From the NCBI RefSeq assembly GCF_016808095.1, contig NC_068975.1:16313501-16377500 (forward strand): DNA of 64,000 nt, read 5' to 3'. How positions within the stretch are numbered: the first letter of the stretch is position 1; each line of letters begins with the position of its first letter. A program made the translations under genes and the position numbers. The DNA is from Vigna angularis. Its lineage: Eukaryota > Streptophyta > Magnoliopsida > Fabales > Fabaceae. The notes beneath the pieces are model-generated. The model ran no database searches. It was given only the letters and a program-made list of their open reading frames with translations, and was not told the origin of the DNA. This document shows, in pieces, positions 37,001-46,000 of the stretch.

Positions 37001-40000
37001 GTCTGACAGAAAATGGAGGCAAGCCATGGATGTAGAGATGGAGGCATTAGAGAAGAACAACACCTGGGAGTTAGTCACTTTACCAATAGGAAAGAGGCCA
37101 GTTGGATGTAAGTGGGTTTATACAGTGAAATACAAGGCTGATGGATCAATTGAGAGATATAAGGCAAGACTAGTTGCCAAAGGGTTCACCCAAACCTATG
37201 GAGTTGATTATTTGGAGACCTTTGCTCCGGTTGCCAAAATGAACACAGTTAGGGTGATATTGTCTCTTGCTGCCAATTATGGCTGGAACTTGGAACAATT
37301 TGATGTTAAGAATGCTTTCCTACATGGAGACCTTGAAGAAGAAATTTATATGGAGATACCTCCGGGATACGGTAGAGACGTTGTTACCAACACTATTTGC
37401 AAGCTGAAAAAGGCATTATATGGGCTAAAACAGTCCCCCCGTGCATGGTTTGGCAGGTTTACTAAAGTTATGACAGGTCTAGGTTACAAACAAAGCCAAG
37501 GGGACCATACTTTGTTCTTTAAACATTCCAAGTCAGGGGGAGTAACAATATTATTGGTGTATGTGGATGACATAATATTAACTGGAGATGATAAAGAAGA
37601 GCAGCGATTGTTGAGCCAATGCTTGGGCAAGGAATTTGAGATCAAGACCTTGGGAAAACTAAAATATTTTTTGGGAATTGAAGTTGCCCACTCCAAGAAA
37701 GGGATATTTATATCCCAGCAGAAGTATATCACTGATTTGCTCAAGGAAACTGGCAAGGCAGCGTGCAAACCTGCTAGTACCCCATTAGAACCAAACATAA
37801 AGCTTGGAAATGCAGAAGACGTTGCCGTTGAAAAAGAGATGTACCAGCGATTAGTGGGCAGACTTATATATTTGTCTCATACCAGGCCAGATATTGCCTA
37901 TGCAGTGAGTTTAATTAGCCAATTTATGCATAGCCCAAAGGAGACCCATTTACAAGCTGCCCACAGAATTTTACCGTACCTTAAAGGAACTCCAGGAAGA
38001 GGGATTCTATTCAAAAGGAATGGTAATGTGAAGCTTGAAGCCTATACTGATGCTGATTATGCAGGGTCAATTGTGGATAGGAGGTCAACTACAGGATATT
38101 GCACCTTTCTTGGAGGAAATCTTGTGACTTGGAGAAGCAAAAAGCAGGGTGTAGTGGCTCGGTCCAGTGCTGAAGCGGAATTCTGAGCCATGGCACAAGG
38201 TATATGTGAGTTGCTATGGCTTAAAATCATCTTAGAAGACTTGAGGATAAAATGGGAAGAACCTATGAAGCTCTATTGTGATAATAAGTCAGCAATCAGC
38301 ATAGCCCACAACCCAGTGCAGCATGATAGAACAAAGCATATTGAAGTAGACAGACACTTCATCAAAGAAAAGCTTGATAGTGGCTTGATATGCACTCCAT
38401 ATGTGTCCTCTCAAGATCAAATTGCAGACATTCTTACCAAGGGGCTGGGCTGCCACAATTTTGAGAAGATTGTATCCAAGTTGGGAATGGAAAACATCTA
38501 TTCACCAGCTTGAGGGGGAGTGTGGGAAATCAAATAGTATTTTAGGAAAGAATAAATTAGGAAATTTGTGTATTTCATAACAAGTATATATTTTATTGTA
38601 ATCGGTACAGATTTGAATAAATAGGGACAATCCCATAAATCAAGGGATTCTAGAATAGAATATAGTTATTATATTTCCTAAAATAGCTTAGGTCTCCCGT
38701 ATATATCTTGTATGATCTCTTTGTAATAAAGATATCAATTTCCATTTAACCTAATTTCCAGATGATATGTCTTACATGAGCTGCACTTCTCCACCTGGAC
38801 CAGCAGCTATCTCACGGCCTTCTCTCAAGTCCACACTCTTTGCTGGGCTTGTGCTTGCTGGATGCTTACCACTTGCTGCTGTTTTCTCTTTTCCTTAGCA
38901 GCTGGGAACGTGAAATGTTATTGATGGACGTGATTCATCTCTTTCCTTCCAGCCATCAATGTTGTGTGCAGCTGCTGCCATGCCTCTCAAAACCGTGACC
39001 TTCCATACTGTGTATTTCCTTCTTTTTTCCAGCACCTGGACCGTGAATTTCCAGCCCTCTGCTGGACTGTGTCCAGCTTATTCACCGTTTGCTGATGTCC
39101 GCGTCGTTTGTCGCTGTCCCGCACCGTTTTCCGCTGTCCAGCCACTATTGACCGCTATCTAGGCGCCGTTTCTGCTGTCCGGCGCCGTTTTGCTGTTTTC
39201 CAGGCGTAGTTTGCCTCAGTTCGGCATTGTTTGCCGTTGTTCGGTGCTAGAGTTTAACCTGATCGTCTTGTGATACACTGCTAAGTATCACTACTTGGGA
39301 GTTGTCCAACAAAGAATTTTGGACCTCCAACATGTCTTTGGACCGCAGATGCCTTATTGTAACAGCTCATGTGAGCTCATGTGGAGTTGTTCTTTGAGAC
39401 CGCCCGCTGAATTGAATCTTCCGAAGTTATGGGTTTCAGATTTGTCCAAACCCTCGTACGGATCGGTTCTCACCCATTCCTCCACCTTCACGTTCATGTT
39501 GTTCAGTCGTGAGGGGGAGTATGCTTCCAACCACTGTAGGCCCTCATCACCTCATCAGTCAAGTGATGGCATACAGGCCCCATCAGTCAGTGCTAGATGG
39601 CCGTCCCTGTAAGTCCCCATCACCTTAGTTAGTGATGGCATGCAGGCCCCATCAGTCAGTGCTAGATGGTCGTCCTTGTAAGTCCCCATCATCTCGTCAG
39701 TTAGTGATGGCAGTCCCTGTAGATTTGTCGCTTCTAGTCACTACAGGCCCCATCAGAAAGTGATGACAATTTAGTCCCTACAGTGAGGGGGAGTATCGTT
39801 CCAAGACAACACTGCAAAGGAAATCTCTTGTGTTTGAAGACTTTCCAAGTTGAAGTTTCTTAGTGCTTGTATTTTTCTTAGTGCTTGTATTTGCAATTTG
39901 GTTGATTGATGTTATTTCCATTTGAGTATGTTGATTCCAAGCTTGGCTCATACAATATGTATGATCCAGCTTGAGGGGGAGTGTTAGAATTATTGGTTAG

Positions 40001-43000
40001 TGTGTGTGAGTTGTGTATGAGCTCTGTGTGAGTGTGTATGAGTTGTGTGTGAGTTGGAAAGGAGTGTGGTTAGTTAGAGTTATTTTCCTATAAATGTAAG
40101 CTTAAGGTTAGAGAGGAATAAGTCCTCAATTAATAAAAACTCTTCTTTCCTCAAATCTCAACAATTAGTTTCCCGCCCATCCTAACAGCTGTGGCAGTTA
40201 GGATGCTTCCTCGTTGCTTCCAACCGCTCGGTCTGGTTGCTCCCCCTCGTCTACCGTTCGGCCACCTCGCTCTCCGCTTCAGTCTGGTTGTTCCCCCTCG
40301 TCTACCGCTCGGCCAATTCACTCCCCGCCTATTCGGCCTGGTCGTTTTCTGTCGTCTACAGTTTGGCCACCTCGCTCCCCGCCTGTTCAGCCTGGTCGCT
40401 CCCCCTTGTCTACCATTCGGTCCCCTTCTCTCTCTCCCCTATACTTCCTTCTCTCATATACTTTCCAGCCCCTAGCATTACCCCCCGCCTGATGATCAAC
40501 CTTGTCCTCAAGCTTGAAATCTGGATATTGGTCTCTGATGGTCATGTCATCTTCCCACGTTGCTCCATCCGGTCCCCCCTCTTGCCATTCTATTAACACT
40601 TGTTGCACCTCGTCCTCCCCTTGTTGTACCTGTCTTCTATCCAAAATTCCGATCGGCCAAAAGGGCGGTCCCTCCACTTGCAAATCTGTTGGCAATTCCT
40701 TCTCCACACTTCTTTCTCCCACTGCTTTCTTCAACTGGGATACATGGAAAACTGGATGTATCTGTGCGGTATCTGGTAGTTGAAGCTTAAAAGCCACTTC
40801 TCTGATCTTCTGTGTAACTTGGAAGGGTCCAAAATACCGAGCGGCTAGTTTAGGATGCAGTCTAGATGGCATCAAGGACTGCCGGTGTGGTCTGATCTTC
40901 AAGTACACCCAATCTCCTACCTCCACATCTGTTGGTCTCCTTGCTTTGTCGGCCTGCTTCACCATCAGTTCCTGAGCCCTTGCTAAATGAAACTTTAGCT
41001 GTTTTAGTGCTTCGTCCTTTGTCTGCAATTCTTGGCCGACTGCTTCCACTGAGGTCTCCCCTGGTATGAACCTGTGCAAAGAAGGGGGAGATCTCCCATA
41101 CACTGTTTCAAACGGAGTACACCCCGCCGCTTCTTGGTAGCTAGTATTGTACCAATACTCCGCCCATGGTAATACTAAACTCCATCCCTTTGGTTGTTCT
41201 GAGCAAAAACATCTCAGGTAACCCTCCAACACCCTGTTCAATACCTCGGTCTGCCTATCTGTTTCACGATGATAGGTTGTGCTCATCTTCAGTTGAGTCC
41301 CCTGCAGTTTAAATAGCTCCTTCCAGAAGATACTTAGAAACAGTGGATCCCTATCACTCACTATAGATATTGGTACCTCATGCAACCGGACAATCTCCTT
41401 AACAAACACTTCAGCTATGGTACGGGCAGAATAAGGGTGTTTTAGTGGTAAGAAATGCCCATATTACTGAGGCAGTCTACTACTACTAGGACAACATCAT
41501 ACCCGTGGGATTTACGCAACTTCACTATAAAATCCATACTTATTTCCTCCCAAATGGCGTTGGGTATGGGCAAAGGCTGCAGCAACCCCTCGGAGAAGAT
41601 GACAAATATTTATGTTGTTGGCACACCAGGCAGCTCGCAACAAAGTTAGTTACTGCTTTCTTCATTTCTATCCAATAAAGTGATTGTGTCACCTTGCGAT
41701 ACGTCCGATAAACCCCTGAATGCCCTCCTGTCTGAGTCGTGTGGAACTCTGCTATCAGCTTAGGTACCCAGGCCAAGTGAGCTGAAATCGCAAGCCTTCC
41801 TTTATAGTGTAGTCGGTCATGCTCCATGGTAAAAGATGGATACGAGTTGGGGTCCTTTTTCAGGTCTCCTATCACCTTCTTCAATGCTTCGTCCGCCTCA
41901 GCCTCCTCCAGAATCTCTCCAAAATCTTGCCAATCTGGCGTTTGCGACCTTGTTGGTGACCCCCGACTTGTACACAATTTCAAAATCATACCCTATGAGT
42001 TTTGCAATCCAATTCTGTTAATTCTGAGTGGTGATGCGCTGCTCCAAAAGGTATCTAAGGCTCCTTTGATCAATGTGAACCACAAATGTTTGACCCAATA
42101 GATAAGGTCTCCAGTGCTGTATGGCCATGACCAAAGCCATCAGTTCCTTCTCGTATATCGACTTACTCAACGATCCCTCTGATAACGCCTTGCTAAAGAA
42201 AGTAATGGGTCTTCTTCCTCGTGTGAGAACCGCTCATATTCCTCCTCCTGATGCATCACACTCAATATGGAAAGGCTGGTCAAAGTCAGGCAGAATCAAT
42301 ACTGGTGCAGTGGTAACGACCTTCTTCAATCTAGACATGGCTTCCTCCGCTTGCTCGATCCATGTAAACTGCCCCTTTTTAAGTAGATCGGTCAACGGTT
42401 TGGCAATTTTCCCATAATCCTTCACAAACCGCCTATAGTATCCTGTCAGACCCAGAAATCCCCTCAAAGCCTTCACCGTCTTGGGCTGTTTCCAATCCAC
42501 CACGGCCCTCACCTTATCCTAGTCCATCTCAACACCCTTCTCCGATATCCGATGACCCAGATATCCTATCTGGATTCTGCCAAACTCACATTTTTTTCTA
42601 TTGGCCACCCAACTGCTCTCCTCTAGCTTCCTTAGCACTAAACTGACATGCTCCAAGTGCTCCTCTCATGATCGACTATACACCAATATATCATCAAAGA
42701 ACACGAGTACGAATTTCCTCAAGTAAGGCTGCATCAGGCTGTTCATCGCACTCTAGAAGGTTGTTGGTGCGTTGGTGAGACCAAACGGCATCACCATGAA
42801 TTCGCAATGCCCCTGGTGCATCCGAAAAGCCGTTTTCTGTATATCCCCTTCTCCCATCCGAATTTGGTGGTAGCCGGACTTCAAATCCACCTTCTTAAAA
42901 TACTTGGCTCCTCTCAATTCATCTAACAACTCTTCTATTAGTGGGATAGGAAATTTGTCAGGTACCATAGCCCGGTTGAGGGCTCTATAATCCACACAAA

Positions 43001-46000
43001 ATCTCCAGCTGCCATCCTTCTTCTTCACTAGTATCACCGGACTCGAGTATGGACTGGTGCTTGGCCTTATGACCCTTGTCTTCAGCATCTCGGTCACCTG
43101 CTTCTCTATCTCGTCCTTCATCACATGGGGGTAACGGTATGGCCTTACATTCACTTGATTTGTGCCCTCTTTTAGTGGATCTGATGAACCATGCCTCTAT
43201 CCGGGTTTAGCCCTCGGGGCTCGTGAAATACCCTCGCATACCGAACTAGAATCTGATCCATTTCCTGATTCTGTCTCTCTGTCAGTTTATGCCTAAATGG
43301 TCCTTCTTCCTCGCTCTTCCTTTTCCACCCGAGCTCCCACACTAACATCCAGGCTTCCACTTCCTTCATTTTGAACAAAGCTCCCGGTTCAACCAACCTT
43401 CGAGCTAAAGTAGGGTCCCCTTTTATGGTCCTTTTCTTCCCTCCTTGATCGAACACCATGGTTAATTCCCTCCAATTCAATGTTACCTCTCCCAACTTGG
43501 TGAGCCATTCTACCCCTAGTATCACATCAACTCCGCCCAGTTCAAACAGATGGAACCGTTCGGTAACCTCAGTTTCTCCCAGGTGGATTACTACCTCTTC
43601 ACAGCATCCCCTTCTCTTCTTCCTCTATCCATCTCCCAGGCTCACCAAATAAGGTGGAGTATCCTCCACGGGTAATCCCAGCTCTTTCACCAATTCGTTG
43701 CTTATGAAGTTGTGGCTAGCGCCACTATCAATCAGAATCAATACCTGTTTTCCTCCTATTTGTCCATGCAATTTCATTGTTCTGGGCTGGGTTAGACCTC
43801 CAGCCGAGAAGGCTGACAGCTCCATCTACATCTGGTCAAGTTCAGTCTCCACTTCCTCTTCGCTTTCTTCCTCATCCTCTGACAATATCGTCATCCGCAG
43901 GCTACTTTCTAGGCATTGGTGACCTGGACCGAACGATCCCCCACACTTGAAGCATCTCCCTTCTTCCCTTCGTTTCAGAAATTCCGCATAAGGTAAATTC
44001 CTTGTGTTTATGTCCCTGTTGTTGGCTGTCGATCGGCCTATCCCGCCCTTGTGTGCTCCTTCTCTTCCTCCCGCACCCCCGTTCTCTGTGGCCCTCGCTC
44101 GGTTTCCTACAGCAACTCCCATTCGGTTTTGGTTGGGTCGACTGGTCTCCAATCGCGTTCCAGAACCGTTCGGTCTTCCCCAGGGTTGATTCCTGCTCAT
44201 ACTTCCACTCCTAGCCTTCACGCCCCCTTGGATCTCCTCCACGTCCCTCGCCATCCTCATAGCTATCATCAATTCTCGTGGATCAAGAAGTCGTACTTGA
44301 TTCCGAATCCCATCCTGTAATCCTTCCATGAAGTATCCCACCAGTTGTTCCTTGGCCACTCCTTTTGTCTGCCCCACCAAGATTTCAAAATCTTGGATGT
44401 ATTCTTCCACTGAGCCTTATTGCTTAATAGCCACCAGTCTTTCAAAGATTGGTCCCTGATTTCTTCCTCCAAACCGTACCACTATTGCCTACTTCAATCC
44501 TGTCCACGTTCGATTATCGGTTTGCTCCCTCCAGAATCTGAACCAGAATCTGGCACTACCTTCCATGTTGATGTAGGCCAGACGCAACTTTTCTTCCTCA
44601 GACACCCCCTGTAACTCAGAATTTATTCACTCTATTGATCCAATTCAGCGGATCACTCCCTTCGAAAATGGGTAACTCTACCCTTCTTCTCCAATTCAGA
44701 TGTTCCTCCTGACGTTCAACACCGTTCGGTTCACTACCTCTCTAACCGTTCGGTCTGCCCTCTCCACTACCGTTCGGCACACCATCGTTCGCTCCACCAT
44801 CTTTTTCGCCCTCCTCTTCATTCATTTTTCCATTAACAGATTCCTAACTTCCGTCGGACTTCCCATCTAGTTGATGGGTTCATCCTCCCATCATTCTCAT
44901 CAGCTCTTGTAAATCCTTGCAGATCGCCTCCACCTTCGTCTCCACTCCTCCTATGGACAATTGCATGCTCTCCTGACTCAACCCTACGTGCTCCAGTTTG
45001 ATTTCGACTGCACTCATCCTTCCCTCCATGATGTCTTTCACTCCTCTCTGTCACTCCGGCTGGCCACACACTCCTCTCCTTTGATCTGGCAGGTTGGACC
45101 AATTGTTACGTATCTGAGTAGGAAACGTAACCAGAACGACCTTTCACTCACTCTCACAGATAAATAGATAAAGAAAATGGATAAAGAAAATGGATGAATA
45201 AACCTCTTTTATTGATAAGAATAACTGAATCAAAGAAAACAAAAAATAACTAGGAGCACAATCTCCTTCAGTCACTTGAGAGTATAACCTCTCTTACAAA
45301 ACTCACAAATCAAAAGTATATCTTTAACCCTATACTAATTATTTCCCTCCCAACTTGTACTGAATATTAGAAAATAATCCTACTAGCAATAATTATCTTA
45401 TATGAATATATTTAGCCTTATTTACTATATTTAACTTATACCGAATATTATACTAAGATATGGCTTTGTTTACTATAATTATCTTTTGCTGAATATCCTC
45501 TCAGAATATCCTCTCAGAATATCTCTCTTATTACTCTAGTTAGTTTCCCGCCCTGTTCGGCGTGGTCGCTCCCCCTTGTCTACTGTTAGGTCCCCTTCTC
45601 TCTCTCCCCTATACCTCCTTCTCTCATATACTTTCCAGCCCCTAACACTATATGTAATAAAACTCACAAGTCTCATCTGAGAGTTGAGGCAAGACTAAAA
45701 CTGGCTAGCCATATAGGCCATAACTTCTCATGTAAGTGAATACATTGCCAAAAAAAGAAAAGAGTTAGACTACTCAAATGAACATAAACCTTTCTGGAAG
45801 TCGAGAACTTGAACTTTGACTTGCAGACGATGAAGAATCTAAAACAAGAAATGAGGAAATGAGGAATCAGCCAGCACATAAAATCAAAACGGTAACCAAG
45901 GAAAATCAGCAATTCTCAACCACAACTCTGTACGAAAGTAATAAGTAGTTCACAGTTACCATTATCATCCAATAAAAATGCGTCTGATAACTTTTCACAT

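Larger units (their letters stand above)
33580..38760 (+). mobile_element. Full-length young Copia retrotransposon
   Basis: LTRs 33580-33819 and 38521-38760 are both 240 bp, TGTGGGAAATC...CTAATTTCCA, with no difference found by eye. The PBS TGGTATCAGAGC starts at 33822 and the PPT TTGAGGGGGAG ends at 38520. The left flank is TGATA; TGATA occurs on the right after two extra bases (GA). It is inserted in the internal region of the non-autonomous element 32171-40163. The total of 5.2 kb is normal for plant Copia. Confidence 0.95.
32171..40163 (+). mobile_element. Non-autonomous Copia-type element inside the chromovirus LTR, TSD ATTAG
   Basis: The LTRs are 32171-32352 and 39982-40163, each 182 bp, TGTTAGAATT...TCTCAACA, with two differences seen. 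ATTAG flanks both sides (32166-32170, 40164-40168). The PBS TGGTATCAGAGCAG starts at 32353. The PPT TTGAGGGGGAG ends at 39981. Removing the nested Copia (33580-38760) leaves about 2.8 kb with no gag or pol: GC-rich CCGCCGG-type sequence on the left, and short repeats with CATCAGTCAGTGCTAG words on the right. It must have been mobilised by another Copia's proteins (inference). It is antisense to AUG4. Confidence 0.92.
31380..45647 (-). mobile_element. Ty3 chromovirus in AUG4 intron 6, TSD CTATA
   Basis: Plus-strand ends are TGTTACGTAT at 31380 and CCCCTAACA at 45647. CTATA flanks both sides (31375-31379, 45648-45652). The 5' LTR is 45104-45647 (544 bp). The 3' LTR is 31380-40477, split by a nested element at 32171-40168. 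The PPT is minus-strand CAGGCGGGGGGTAA just before the 3' LTR (40478 onward). The coding region (40387-45030) is degenerate. A standard tRNA-Met PBS is not visible at the 5' LTR; the bases there read ATTGGTCCAACCTGCC on minus. A chromodomain at the integrase end and the short LTR suggest a Reina-like chromovirus, a tentative clade call. It lies in the same direction as AUG4, so its LTR signals are in sense with the gene. Confidence 0.92.
30995..45789 (-). other. AUG4 intron 6, 14.8 kb, expanded by nested retrotransposons
   Basis: Donor GTTTATG at 45789 and acceptor TTACCAG at 30995. The phase is respected: exon 6 ends AG, exon 7 begins G, together AGG (Arg). Of the 14.8 kb, 14,268 bases are one compound insertion (31380-45647) plus a 5-bp duplication, so the original intron was only about 0.5 kb. 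All other introns of the gene are ordinary in size (tens of bases to about 1.1 kb). Confidence 0.93.

Noticed and set aside
40191..40600. Plus-strand frames rich in Pro/Ser/Leu
   Set aside because: They are antisense to chromovirus integrase and to a C-rich LTR minisatellite.
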